A stretch of 64,000 nucleotides of DNA, taken from NCBI GenBank assembly GCA_964036155.1, contig OZ038423.1:8633249-8697248 (forward strand), given 5' to 3'. Shown here piece by piece: positions 45,463 through 58,500 of this stretch. The notes beneath the pieces are model-generated. The model had not been told where the DNA came from. It searched no databases and worked only from the letters and a program-made list of their open reading frames with translations. How positions within the stretch are numbered: the stretch's first letter is position 1; each line of letters starts with the position of its first letter. The position numbers and the translations under genes are program-made. This DNA is from Diploscapter coronatus (lineage: Eukaryota; Nematoda; Chromadorea; Rhabditida; Rhabditidae).

Positions 45463-47412
45463 CGGCCTACGCCAACCACCAAACTGACCATCCACCCTGT
45501 TACTAATTTTACACCGAAAGTAGAGAACACGGTTAGCCCAACTATTTGAACTCGTTTTTATTTTATCTTTTTTTCTTTCACTGCTTCACGTTAGATGTCC
45601 ACTTGTCATTTCTAGAATTTGTTTTCAGCACCTTAAAAGTGAGATAATCCTTGTAGAAGTTTATAAGATTTAGATTTTTTAAATTCGCCTTATCAAGCGG
45701 GTTCTGACAAATTTTTGAAAGATATTCTGTGAATGTCGGCTTTAAAAATTTGTTAGAATCCGTTAAGAACTAGCCAACTTTCTCGACTTCATATCATATT
45801 CAAACTCGAAACAGTTTTGCCGGTATTCGCTCAATGACTTGGCCAATCGCAAGTTACAAACCGCTTCCCTCCCCCTTTCAAGTTATTCTATTCTTGTCCT
45901 TTCCCTAGTTAATATCCTTAGTTTAATCTTCAATCAATCTGATTGCTTCTTTTTAAATCCTACAGTAATCAATATCATATCTATATATCGATTTTGCTCG
46001 TTTTGCTGGGAATTTCTGTTAACATCAACGAAAGTTCGAGATTTAGCTATTCCCCACAACAAAATGGGTTACATTTCACTGCCTGCTGCACATATTTCTT
46101 CACAGTTTTTGTGATTTCCGTGCCATTTCTCCCTCGTTGTTCGTAGTTTTGAGATTAGAAATGTTTTTATTCATTCATTCAGGCTAAAGTTCAGCAATTT
46201 TAGTGCTATTTCCTGATTTATCGCGAAAATGGTTCCTAACAAGTTTTATCTTTATCAGAGGCAGGATCAGATAAGGGTGATAATACCTGACTTGCCAGTT
46301 ATAGGATTTTATAAGTCCTCTTATCCCGTCCCTCCTCACATATCCAACTTTATCCAAATGTCATATGATTGAAAATGACAAGTTACAAATGCTTCAGTGA
46401 TAATTCTTACAGATCATAGCTCAATTATATATCAGCTAGTTCAATTTCTCTAAACACTAGATTTTACATTGTTGATGAATTTGGGAGCTTCATGGAATTT
46501 AATTTCTTATTGCAAAAATTTTCAAACTCGTCAATAATGACTGTTTCCTAGTTGTACGTACTTCATTCATGACAACAATTTTTAGTTTTATTTTTGAGGA
46601 TAGAGGTTTCAAATTCTATGTATTTAGGTAATGGTTTATTTACCAGTGATTTACGCGCGTTATGAAATTCTCTTCATTTCATTTTATCATTTTCTGGTGT
46701 TTTATTAAATTTCGATGCCTTTTTACGTTGCAATCGGTCATTTTGCTCTTGTAACATTTTTAATCGCGGGAAATTCTGCATCGACTCTGCTTTTCTACAA
46801 TAATTTTGGTTAGAAGTGCAGAATTTCTTCTAATGCAAAATCGATGGAAATTGAAAGTTACAAGAAAATTTTATTTAGCGAAAAATGTCGCTTCGGATAC
46901 TCCGGAATATTTCTCTTCCAAATTATTTCGTCTGAAGATATACATCTTTGTTAATTTGAAGCGACGACCATTTCATGATTTTCTTCCTTGTAATTTTCAA
47001 TATCCACGCCACTGACTTGCAACAATCCACCAATGTTGTCTACACACAGACACGCTTGAGATTTGTATTTGACTCATCGTTGAATCGGAAGACTATCGAT
47101 GTTTTACTCATGATTTTATGGTTTTATTCTTTAATTGTTAACCGTGAAAGCAAATTATAATCTTGTACTTTTTTCAAAGTATGATTACTGACCGGTTTGA
47201 AAACCGTGCGAATATCTGACGATCATTTTATTTATTTTTCATTAATTTACGAATGATTTTAGAATCAGCAAGTGTTTTGGCAGATCGACTTGCGACAATC
47301 ACTTGGATTGTACAGTCTCTTTTTAAGCAGCCTCCAATTGACCCATCCTCCCCCTCCAGTGAGTGGTTGTACCGTACATCTGCCAGCTGTTTTCCCTCGT
47401 TCCTGCATCAAG
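45463..47412 (+). other. TENT4 3' region and mel-26 upstream region
   Basis: AT-rich and non-coding as far as I can see. It should hold the TENT4 3' UTR and the mel-26 promoter. A TTTTAG acceptor near 47262 could be the mel-26 spliced-leader or leader-intron acceptor. A reading frame upstream of the mel-26 ATG opens at a GTG, which is not a credible eukaryotic start. Confidence 0.5.
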
Positions 47413-50400
47413 ATGGATTCGGCAGATCTCGGCATTCCGATCGATGCGAACTGCCTCGTGCCCACCAGTACCATGTCCTCGCAGACGGAGATCAGAGTTG
47501 AGGTGAGCAGAAAATACAAATTTGTAAACTTATTATAGCTTCATTTGAAAACATGAAAAGGTTTGAGAAGAGGTTCTCTGATTTATGATAGCATGATATT
47601 TGTAATGTTCGAAAACTTCAAAAACTAATGATGAAGACGAAAATTTGATTGCAGAAAGTGAACCACAGCTGGACAGTGAAGAATTTCTCGCACTGCTACC
47701 AGGAATACCTCGAGAATTTCGTCTATCTGAACCGCGGAGAGGAGACACTCACTTGGTAAAGATTTTTAGATAAATTCAGGCAAAAATAGATTTTTCGTGA
47801 AAGTCGAAATTAGAGTTGGATTTTGCGTTGTTCATTAAATAAGCAAAGTGCAACTTCGAGCTGTGTTATTTGAAATTCCCCAAAAGATCGACTTACACCG
47901 AAATCCAATCATTTACTAAACTTTGAATCAAATGATGAGACTAAATACAGAAAGATTTTCTTCATTTTGAATTAAAACCAGATTAGAGGAATGCCGAATA
48001 AAAATTATTGCAACTTCAAACATGACTGAACATTAAAATGAAAAAAAAAACAATTGAAGCTTAAATTTGCAGGTCCATAAAAATCTACCCGAAAGGCAAC
48101 GGCGAGAATAACAAAGAATTCGTCTTCCTCTGCCTAAATCGTGTGGTCAGCAATAATTCGAAGCAGAGCAAAATCGGCTTCAAGTCGCGATTTATGCTGA
48201 GGACAGCGGAGTACAAGGAGATTGAGGTTGGGTTTCTGCTTCGTCAACAAATGAACGGTTCCATGAACAAAGTTCACTAGATTTTTCTTGAAACGTACGT
48301 AAAATAGCATTCCTAATAAAATTTATTGTTTTTGCAAAAATGTCCTAAAACTTTGTTAATTGACACTTTGGTAGAGAATCATATTATGAAATATGAAATG
48401 AAATTTTACAGATGCGCATTCACCCCAACCCTTCCCACTCTGATTACGTTTCCTACATCAAGCGAGACGTTCTCTTCCCTCAGGTAATTCATTTCAATTT
48501 TGATTTGTGTATGAGGAGAAGTAGCAGGTCGTACAAGGTGTTTCGAACAAGTAATAACGTCGTTCTTCTTTCGCATAACGTTCAAACACAGATAATTAAA
48601 TTACGGAAACAATAAGCCGAATAATTATAAATTCCTGCTGCTGCAAATGCGAATCTCTTACAGATAATGCCCCGTGACCTGATCATCGTGAACGTGGAAA
48701 TCGATGTCGCTGTCGAGACGATCACGACCATCGCCGAACCTGCAATCGTAAGCAGTTGAATTAGCGACAGTTCAGCGGGTTCTTACAATATGCATTTGAT
48801 ATGAGTAGGAAAATGAACACTTGAAGATAGAATGAGATGAACTAGTATTTGACATATGCAGCGATGGAGTGATTTCTGCTAATTGATCGTTTTTTTCAAT
48901 AAGCCACAACATCATTTAAAAAATTCATTCCTTCAAATAGAAAATGCCGAATAGAGATTTCTTTTCCAAACAACACAAAGATTTTCAATTATTCCTGAAC
49001 TTGTCATATTTAATTGATTATACTTAAGACGTTCAAATTCGAGCAGCAGTTGGTGGACGATTACCAGCGTCTGTTCCGCGACGACCTGCTGACAGACTTC
49101 ACGATTCGGATCGGGATGAAGGAGATTCGCGCGCACAAGGCCATCCTCGCTGCACGCTCGCCTGTCTTCGAGGCCATGCTCATGCACCCGGATACTAACG
49201 AATCGAAAACGGTATGCAATACAGCAATTTACAACTTTCGACTATTTTCTCCATTTTGAAAATTATATTTATCAGGAACGACATTTTCTAACTTAAGCAT
49301 ATATTTGTTAACTCTTCCAAACGAGTTTGCTTCTGTCTGGTAATGGGCTTCAATCCTTCACATATTACAGTACCTGTATAGTAAAAGTTTTAGTTGATAA
49401 ATTTAATTAGACAGGTGCTTGACTAGAGATTTATTATCACAGAATGATACAATCAGTAGGGGGTAATAAAGTTAGCTAACTATGGATCGTGGTACTATGC
49501 TATTTCACGCATTTTTCCATTTCTAATTTCAGACAGAATGAGAAAATGACAAAATTCACTTCTGTAATTTATCCTTATCTATGGCAACTTGTAAATATTG
49601 TAACAGCGCAACGTCACAAGATGAAGCAATAGTGGATACAATTAGAAAGCGTTTCCAATCTCGATATGTTTGTGATATTTTCAAATTACTCTTAAAATGA
49701 CATTTCTGCATTTTAATTCTAGTATCAAAATAATACAGCCTTGACAATTTATGAATTGGCAGGGAGTTCTGTGCATCGACGACATGGACTTGGATGTGCT
49801 GAACGAAATGATCCATTATATCTACTGCGGCAAGTGCACCAAAGACATCACTGAAATGGCCAGTGATCTGCTCATCGCTGCTGACAAATACAGACTCGAG
49901 GAACTCAAGGCAAGAAAACTTTATTTAAAAAAAAAACCATGATTGAAAGAGATTGAATGGTATGAAAAGAACCAACTCCTCGAAACTATTTGAACAGCAA
50001 AAATGTGAAGCGTTTACGAAATAGAAAATGAAATCATCTTTGCAGTTCAAAAATCCAGTAGAATTTCATATTTCATTCTGTAAAATTATTCCCCATGCAT
50101 GTCGTTCTAAATGCAAATAATTTCTGACCATTTGATGGGCGAAACCAAAATTTTGAAAACTGCAAGAAATGAAGAACAAATTTTGTTTTAAGAGTTACTG
50201 CGAGAAGTTCCTGATCGACAATATCTCAAATGAGAACGCCTGTCAACTGCTCATCATGGGCGACATGTACAATGCACCCAGGCTCAGGCAGCGGGCCGTT
50301 CAGGTTTACTTCCCATACATTTCTATTTTCCCAATTGCCAAAATGAATCAAGGCATTTGCTTTGCAAATTCTTGATGCATCAGTTAGAAGAAAGGACAAT

Positions 50401-50665
50401 GACAACGACATATTTGTCCGTGTCAAAATCAATCATATGATTTCAACAGATATCGAATTTAATTCTCGAAATAATAAAAACTGAATTTTTCTGTGCAATA
50501 AACTTGTTCCAGTTCATCCTTGCTCGCCCGAAGAACGTAACAATGACACCCGGCTGGACGGACATTCTGAAGAGTCATCCCTACCTCGTCACGGACATCA
50601 TCAACAATATCGACAAACCCACTACTTCCATCTGCCCTGCGGAGGCTCCTCCTTCCGGCATCTGA
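47413..50665 (+). CDS. mel-26: MEL-26-like MATH-BTB substrate adaptor for CUL3
   Basis: Substrate adaptor of CUL3 ubiquitin ligases; in C. elegans MEL-26 targets the katanin subunit MEI-1 after meiosis. Exons: 47413-47502, 47655-47755, 48073-48226, 48412-48483, 48664-48747, 49029-49211, 49763-49909, 50193-50303, 50513-50665: 364 aa. The MATH domain (about 31-165) includes YQEYLENFVYLNRG, YPKGNGENNKEFVFLCLNRV and IHPNPSHSDYVSYIKRDV. The BTB (about 179-280) has DFTIRIGMKEIRAHKAILAARSPVF, and a BACK-like end follows (LIMGDMYNAPRLRQRAV). The sequence resembles MEL-26 as I recall it more than vertebrate SPOP. The ATG has a good context (atcaagATGG). The intron after LEELK starts with GC (49910), and two acceptors end AAG (49028, 50192). 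Confidence 0.94.
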
Positions 50666-53524
50666 TCCAACAAATCTAGGTCTGATTTCATTTTATCTGC
50701 AAAAGACGTGGCTTAACTCTGTGTCTATCTTTCAATTTTTGGATGCGTTCACATATTTTGAAATCGTGCCATTTGTCAAAAACTGGCTTCTAAAATCGTT
50801 TGACATCGACATAATTTTGAAAAATGAACCCAAACTTACATTATTTTTGACGTTTCATCAACTGCTGCTAGATAAGATAGACCAGAAATATCACGTCTTG
50901 TTTTTATTTGCTAGAAGGATAGCCTAAAAAGCTTGCTGGTAGAAGGAAGAAATTTGGTAAGGATGTGTGAATCCTGCGCTATGTTTGTTTCTTTCCTCCC
51001 TCCTATTCGTTTATTTTGTCGCATAAATTCTGGGTATTTTGCTGCTATTCAAACACAAATCCGTCGACACTTGCTTGATTGATTCATTGTTCATTATTAT
51101 TGTAGGACTTATTTGAATAATCATTTCCTGTCATTTCGTTTTCTCGTCTAATTTGTTGTCAGATTTAATAAGCAACAACAAACTCGAATAATATCGGTAA
51201 AAATAGCAGCCACAATGACAGTTTTATTGGGCTGCAAGGCAATTTAGAAGTGATGGAATTCCCTTTCTGATTATTTCTATTCCTCACTTTGACATTTTCC
51301 ATCATTTTCAAATTGTCACTATTTGCCAATCACTAAGCCAATTTCCTCACTCATCGGTTATTATCAATTCGTTGAAAAAGATGAAGTTTAGCAATATACA
51401 GAGGGATAGTGGATGAATTCTAGAAGAAGAAGATAAGAATTTTCAGTTTTCTTTATTTAATTTATAAGTTTGTTAGGTTTGAACAATTTTATAACTTTTC
51501 GATTCCTGACAGATTATTCGATTTCGAATTTGCATCTGATATTTTTGATCAAAGTCCATCCATTCATCCTTCCGCTCTGCCAACATTGTCGAACTTCATT
51601 TCGATTTACACGTTCATTATTTTTCACTGCTAAATTCCGTCACTTCAATCGAAAACGATGTTGCAATGTTTTCAACTATCAAGTCCCTGTCAATAACTGA
51701 CAGATGTGGTTTTTACCCGAAAATGAAACATTGCAAGCTTTTCACTGCTACAATACTATGACAGCTCATATAGGGTGGTCTAAGCTATTTTAATACTTAT
51801 TTTTTGAATAATGTTTTTCGTAATGACAATTTCCGAAAACGATCAATTCTCATCATATAGGAGAAATGTGAAAATGAATGGGTTCATCATTTTCCAGTTA
51901 CAGTATGACTTGCGCATACCGGTGGTGATCTTTTCCGAGTTTAGCCTCAGAAAAATCAAACATTTTTATTTGATGGTTTTTGGTCAAGCTTGGTATGTAA
52001 AATATGCAGATTTTTATGCTGAATCCGAATCTGAACACCGTTTTTGATTTGCATCGATCCATAGTGATTTGTGATCGGATAAAGCTAGCTCATTTCTTTA
52101 CATTGCAGAAAAAAAGTCCTCAATATATGCCTAGGGCATGCTGTAACTGGAAAAGCAACGAAGCCATACATTTTAACGCCTTTCCCTAGGGTGAGAACTG
52201 ATTTCAGTTACCGTTTTCGAAAAATAATTATTTGAATTTATTCAAAAACAACTACTAAAATAGCTTAGACCACCTTGTACTTTCATTCTCTTACAGTGTA
52301 TTATTTTAATGAATTCTCGCTCTTGTAATCTATTCGATATCCATTTTAGATAAGATTATTTTGAAGGTAGTTCTTTATCACTTCTTTCTAAACAATTTGA
52401 ATAGGGAAGAAGTAATGATATTGCCTATTTTCAAGATATGGTTTTCCTCATTCAGAATGGATATCATTATTTTTATACCTATGCATCTGATTTCTTGTTT
52501 TATTATTCCTTGGACTAATCACACTGGTCCACGTCCGTCTGATCGATGATAATTCAGCCTTGTGTTCATCATTTATTCCTATACTCTTTTGTATGATTTT
52601 TCTATTCGCAGCTTCATCATTTGACGGTGAAAATTGTCGTTTTCTTTCATTCCAAAAGTGGATTATTTTGTTGTTTCTTTCCAAACACGAACATTTTTCA
52701 TCTTTTATTTCGTCGAATTTTCCGTTTGGTCGATAGAAAATAAAATGTTTTCATTTTCCTTCTGAAATACCGTTGCATTATCAATGTATTCAGTCAGCTA
52801 ACACCTTTGTTATCCCTAACTTTGAAACTATTTTCCTTCTTATCTTAGATAGTAGAACTCTCATTCGATCGTCGTTGTTTCAAATTTAAACCTCGCCTTT
52901 ATGAGCTAAGAAAATCTATATAAAGTTCTTGAAGAGACGGATTCGACTCAATTTTTGACGATTTTATCTGATCTTTTGCTTCGTATAATTCATTTCACAA
53001 ACGGAGTTTTCTTCTTATTCAAAGCCAAAGTTATCAGCTAACAGAATTTCACCTCTGATTTAATTCGAATATTGATGCATGGGATCGCAGAACTAGTTTT
53101 CCCTCATATTTTTTCTTATTTTTGCTAGAAGCCTACAAATATCTGAAAGTAATGTCCTGTCCTCTTTCAATGCTAAAATCGATCGATGATGATGCCTAAA
53201 TATGAAAAGAGTTGATGGAGAATGAAGAATGCGATTACCTCGAATCGATTTTATTTGTCCATTTTACATAATCCTCTGCTAAAATTTCCCAGTCCAAAAA
53301 GTGAATCGGCATTTATCACGTTGCTGATTATCATATCAGCCAGGACAACCGCTCGCACAAACGATCATCCTTCGATTGAATCTGCCGACTGCCAGAATAT
53401 TCGTAAATCCACGTCAATTGTTCTTTCTAAACGGTTCTTCGATTTTATGCTATTTTGCATCATTGAAATCGTCTCTAACGCCCGATTTATTGATTTTTCG
53501 TAGCTGGTATTTTTATTTATAAGA
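50666..53524 (+). other. Intergenic region between mel-26 and the small membrane-protein gene
   Basis: Non-coding, AT-rich; it contains the 0.5 kb Tc1-like MITE at 51771-52277. I see no supported exon or RNA gene elsewhere in it. A cgtag acceptor-like site near 53500 precedes the next gene. Confidence 0.6.
51771..52277. mobile_element. Tc1/mariner-type MITE
   Basis: 507 bp. The left end TAGGGTGGTCTAAGCTATTTTA and the inverted right end CAAGGTGGTCTAAGCTATTTTA match at all but two positions, both near the outer tip. Weaker pairing continues for about 80 bp (TTTTTGAATAA, TTTTCG). TA lies directly outside both ends, the Tc1/mariner target duplication. No transposase frame. Confidence 0.8.
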
Positions 53525-55120
53525 ATGGAGAAGGATATGGTTGATTTTCTAATTGTCATCGGCGTACTCTCATTTGGAATATTAGGCGGAATAGGACTAT
53601 TGATTTGGTATTTCAAACCGGTTCGGGACTTCGTCATTCGAATTGCTCGATGTGGAAGGAAGAAAAAGGTAGTTATTCCGATTTTTAAAATGTTTTTTAT
53701 GTTTATCTGCAGAAGAACGCAGACGTTGAGCAGGCAGCTCCAAAGCGGTCGACCATCCGAGTTGTGACTGGGCCGATAAACAGTCCTGGAAGTCCTGTTG
53801 GAAACGGATTCTATGTAAAACCACCTGCTAGGAGGTAGTTTTAATGCCTTTTTCAATCGCTTAGTCAACGCAAATTTGAAAACAATGTTTCAATTCCTTA
53901 CTGGCAATGGGTTCAATCTTTTATTCTGCTTCAAATGCTTTGGAAATATTCAACTCTAACTTCGAATACGACTTCACTATTTCAAAATTAATCTTCAAAT
54001 ATACCTAAAATTCGACTTCCGGAATTGACGCAACATGGCGAAATAATATGTCTCTGCATATTATTTCGCTTTGTTACGACGTTGTGCCGTTTGCGACATT
54101 TCCCAATCGCTCTAAAACCTTGGTCTTCTTGCACAATGCCATATTTCTAGCTAAGTGGCGGGTAAAAATTTGTAAACGCAAGATTTGTAACTCATGCCAA
54201 GCCTATTCTTTGCCACAATTCAATCTTAATGAAATATGGAATTATATATTGGATGAACTAGAGTATGCAATTCAGCCAATTTCAGCTGGATCGAGGCATC
54301 ACATGATTGTGAATAGGCAGTCTAAAAATGATCACGCGTTTTCAAACTTTTGTCGCCACTATGCATTAGCATCGTTTCAAGTTCGTCATTCACTTCACCC
54401 TTCATTTCAGAGTCTTCTCAGCTCCGATACAAGACGCACCGCAATCTTCGACGCCTGCTTCACCCAAGTCAACTGCAACGTCTCCGCGTGAAGTCAAGCA
54501 ATTTATCTATATCGTCCCGAAACGCTCTACTTACCTGGTGAGCTTTATTTATTGTTATAGGTTTGTCAAAAATCGCCAAGGTTTTCGTATTGCATTCCTC
54601 GTCGTAAATGTGAACTATGAACTGAAAGTACAGAAATCTCTTGAATAACTACGATATATTTTGAATCTACAGGGTGGCAATTAAATACGGGAGACGCACC
54701 ATTTTCGATCGTGAAAAAGATAGAAGTTATAGAACATCCGAGTTTCATTAAATTTGGCACATACTCATTTTTATATAAAGACGTCGAAAACGTAAGCTTT
54801 AGATAATGAACTTATGCAGTCAGAGATATGAGGTTCGAAAGAACGTCTCCTGTATTTTCTTATCATCCTGTATTTACCCATGTTTTATTCAAAAATAGTT
54901 TGAAATTCTTCTAAAATAGCACAATGAGTTTTCTAGAAAATCTAGAAATGTTTTTAAACGTTTGTCTGGTCCTCTATTAAACTTCATACAAACGAATTTA
55001 TTTCATGTTGAACAAGAGGAGCACCAAAAGCTGGCACAGCAGCTGAGCAACGGATCGACGAAATCATCGAATTTGGCGAGTGTGATGTCGGCCTGCTCCA
55101 ATAAAAGACAGTCCATCTAG
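53525..55120 (+). CDS. Unrecognised small single-pass membrane protein
   Basis: I do not recognise a family. Exons: 53525-53668, 53713-53834, 54411-54537, 55019-55120, all in frame, 164 aa. Residues about 8-30 form one hydrophobic segment (FLIVIGVLSFGILGGIGLLI), preceded by an acidic start. It is followed by a basic stretch ending CGRKKKK, so the long C-terminal part should be cytoplasmic. That tail is Pro/Ser/Thr-rich, repeats PKRST twice, and ends with a Ser/Asn/Gln-rich stretch closing SNKRQSI. Intron 1 is 44 nt. Exons 1-3 have good splice sites and matching phases (AGG AG|A at the exon 2/3 join). The last acceptor (aacaagag) is poor, so exon 4's start is uncertain; an alternative is to read past 54537 to a stop at about 54648. 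A Tc1-type MITE sits in intron 3. Confidence 0.6.
54670..54870. mobile_element. 201-bp Tc1-type MITE
   Basis: Ends CAGGGTGGcaattaaatac and inverted CAGGATGATAAGAAAATAC, both followed inward by GGGAGACG or AGGAGACG, and each flanked by TA. It lies in intron 3 of the small membrane-protein gene. Non-coding. Confidence 0.8.
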
Positions 55121-55143
55121 TCTACAGAAGCGGGATGTATGAA

Positions 55144-55517
55144 TAGAGAGCGCAAGTTCCGCCCTTCTACAAATGCATGGCGAGTAACAAAAAATGTAGT
55201 GAGGGACCCCCCGAATTAGGAAACAAGTTATGTTTAGAGTGCGGAGTCATAAAAAGGCATAGTCTAGATCGACGATAAATCCCATGAAACGGTTTTGTGC
55301 CAAAAATCAGCTCAAAATTTTGCTGTGCAGAAATATGCAAGCAGTTTGAAGTTCGCAAAAACGTATTCGTTTTGAGGTCCGGAAAATGGCAATTATTTCC
55401 GTCAAAGACGATTTTTATTTTATTTTTCTTTAAAAATCAGTTAGGTCAGATAGATTATTCTGCACAAAGAATAACTGCAGACTTTGGGCTTCGTGAACCA
55501 ACTTGCGCTCTCTAGCT
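55144..55517. mobile_element. Inverted-repeat element carrying dispersed repeat copy B
   Basis: TAGAGAGCGCAAGTT near the left end is inverted at the right end (AACTTGCGCTCTCTA), about 370 bp overall. The interior (55255-55370) is the reverse complement of sequence at 27785-27870, sharing GAGCTGATTTTTGG and TTATCGTCGATCTAGA. Family unknown. Confidence 0.55.
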
Positions 55518-58500
55518 ATGAACATGAATATTCATGACTCAAAACTCGTGCATTTTCTAGGCTAATATCGATTGATTCATTCTGACAATTGAGAACTTAG
55601 TCATTCACTCTTGCATCTTTGCAAGACTGGTCTTCATTCAACAAGTGTGATAAATAGTCAAACACAGTAACAGAAAATAGCTTTTCTATTGATCAAGATT
55701 GACATTCAATATAAAAATCATTGCGAATTCAAGCTATGTTTTGTCACAAATGAATATCGTCAGATTGTATGAATTATATTTGGCTGACTAATTTTTGAAT
55801 AATATTGTTGTTGTATGAAATGTCCTATTGTGCTCATTACTTGGCTTTAATAATATGTTATATCTGATTCTATGATTATTTAATTTTCTAAAATATACGA
55901 TCAGACCTAGGCAGACTTTCAGCCAGAACGAAAAACTATAGGGGAAAGGGTACGCAAATAAAGTTTTTATATAGAAAGTTGATACATAGGGGGTGCACAA
56001 CATGATGTTGGTGGAAATTATTGGCTTGAAGGGGTGCTCACGAGAAGTCTGGCTTAAGTCATGCCTAGATCTGTATACGATTTTACAATTTGAAATGAGT
56101 TTCCTATGGAAAACATTGCATCAGACGGGTTATTCAATTTTGTTTCGTGAATATTTTGAGTATTTTACCTTTGATTTATTTGCAATTGAGTCGAGTAGTC
56201 ATTATGCCACGCAACTCGATAGATATGATGCAGACAGTGCGAGATTGAGCTGAATATGCTTCAATGAAAATGCAAATCTCTTTGTAGTCTGTCTGACGGA
56301 TAAATAATGCAAATGCACATTTTGTGTGTTTATACAGATTGTTTAATGGATAATCTCTGCATCTCTAGATCGGCTCAACTACACAACGATTATTCGGTAA
56401 TTTATAACCCATGAAAATTTACCATCGCATTGCATAATGTATGTAGTTTGTAAAGCCTTATCCCGCAAACTGAATTTGCTATATAGTGGCGTACAAGGAC
56501 AAAATAAATTGCATACCTTAATTAAGCTCATAGAGAAATTCTCTAAAATTGTCTTTCTTTCTCACATCGAACAAGAAATCTAAAACTTTATAATTTAGTT
56601 TGAAATAAATATTATTTTCGTTCAATCTTGAAAAGTTCTTAGGCTTCCTGAGTAACTTTCCGAGCTCTTTCAGATAAAAATAAATTTAACTTCTTCATCA
56701 CGCTTGACAGTACTTACGCCTTAAAAACCGCGCGTGCTGTTAGGGAACAAGAATAATTTGGAATTCGGTCAGGGTTATTTAATGTTTTTATTTAGTTGAA
56801 AATGTAATAGATTTGGGTTGATAAGCATTTATTGGATGGAGCACCGTTTAGCGGTGGTTGGTCAGGCCACCCCACCTTCACTAACAATCTCAGGCTTTTC
56901 GTACAAATTAGCTAGTCATAGCATTTAGGCAGAACATAGGGAGTTTAGTTGAAGTATGACTCAATCGCTAACTGGTTTTAGTTTTAGAGCTGTACGTTTT
57001 AGGAAAATGAGTCAATTTTAAATTAAATTTCTACTGAAGAATTGATCATGAATAGTGTCAAGAAACTTGCAGTTTATTTATCTGCCACTGTATTTTATTT
57101 TATACATTATTATCGGAGTTTTAAAAGGTTTCCTTCATTTTTATGTTGCACACAAACTAATTTAACACTGAAGACTTTAAGTTCAATGTTTCGTAAGATT
57201 AATGAGAATTGTCGCTTAGCTGATTTTATTGTCTGCATTTAATCTTTCGTGCATATAAAATTAATTCTTCGAATTTATTCGTCGAAATTAAAACGCACTA
57301 AAATAGCGATATTACGATAAGAAAAAGAGAAAACAACGGCAGCAATTTACCATATAAAACAAAACAAGAAAATCGAATAATCTAGAAACAACAAGAAAAA
57401 TAGAAGAGACGGTGATGAATCCGCGATATCCGGATTTGGTAAATATCTCCAGATATCTCAGATACAACTCCCAGAGTAAGTCGCCGTCTGATCATAGAAA
57501 AAGTAAGAGAAAAGCTGGACCGACTCGAATATTTTCTACCATAAAGAACATTTAAAGTTAACGATTAGAACTGAAGAAGAAAAAATGCACATGAAAAGAA
57601 GGGAAGGAAACGGGAGCCTACGGTCTGATAAAGACAAGCAATTTCTACCAAAACACACTTGAGAAGCACAGGGATGAAGTTAGATAAAGGAGAAAAAACG
57701 GTAAAGGATTCGGGAAGAGAAAGAATGAGAGGAAAGAGACTACAGGAGAAATACACACAATTGAACCGCATTGGAAATAATTCGGAAAAGAACAAGCAGA
57801 AAAGAGATTCACAATCAATCAGAAGACAAGTCGTGCGCTTACGCAATTCTACCGACGCAATTACAGCGCACAGAATAACGATAGAGAATCGATAACACGG
57901 TATTATCGAGGACATGACTGAAAGTTATCGAGTCTAGAATGTTCTTATATGCAACTTTGTCAGACATTTTATGTCAAGTTCTTTCTGACAAAATGACACA
58001 TAGACATTCGAGATAATAGCTGACAGCACAAATTTAGTATTGCCAGATGAAAATGTAAAAAAGATCACGTTTTCTCTATGGAAAAACTAATGACAAAATT
58101 AATTTATCAGAAAACGATAAGAGAAATCTGCACTAATCCGATACTAATTTCTAAACGACACAGTTATAAATCCTTTTTGCAAAGAATATACGCAGAAAAA
58201 CCGACTTTAGGGACGCCGTTAAATGCATGAGAATTAAAAATTCTAAAGTTGGAACTCGGAATTAAGAAAGAAAAAGAAGAGAAAACGCTGGTAGAGAAAC
58301 GAGGATAGAGGTGGTAGGTAGGTAGGTATGAAATGGGTAATGGGTAACTCGTACGGAAATTCGGTCATAGTCATAGGATGCCCCTATGGAAATGGTTGAT
58401 CAGAATGACTTCTGGGAAAATTCATTCAATAAACTAGTCACCTATTTGGTGAGTTCATTCTGTTTCAAAGTTGATGAACTTTCCAATAGGTGGTGAATTG

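Noticed and set aside
47272..47412. N-terminal extension of mel-26
   Set aside because: The frame opens at GTG, not ATG; the first good ATG is 47413.
53365..53868. 167-aa minus-strand open frame
   Set aside because: Antisense shadow of exons 1-2 of the small membrane-protein gene, which have proper splice sites and phase.
54048..54491. 147-aa + strand open frame
   Set aside because: Runs through an intron and reads exon 3 (54411-54537) in the wrong frame; the spliced frame gives better protein and junctions.
45462..55120. Possible operon of TENT4, mel-26 and the membrane-protein gene (same strand)
   Set aside because: Gaps of about 2 and 2.9 kb are far larger than nematode operon spacing, with internal repeats and separate upstream regions.
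55993..56253. 86-aa + strand open frame
   Set aside because: AT-rich composition, no domain or splice context; consistent with chance.
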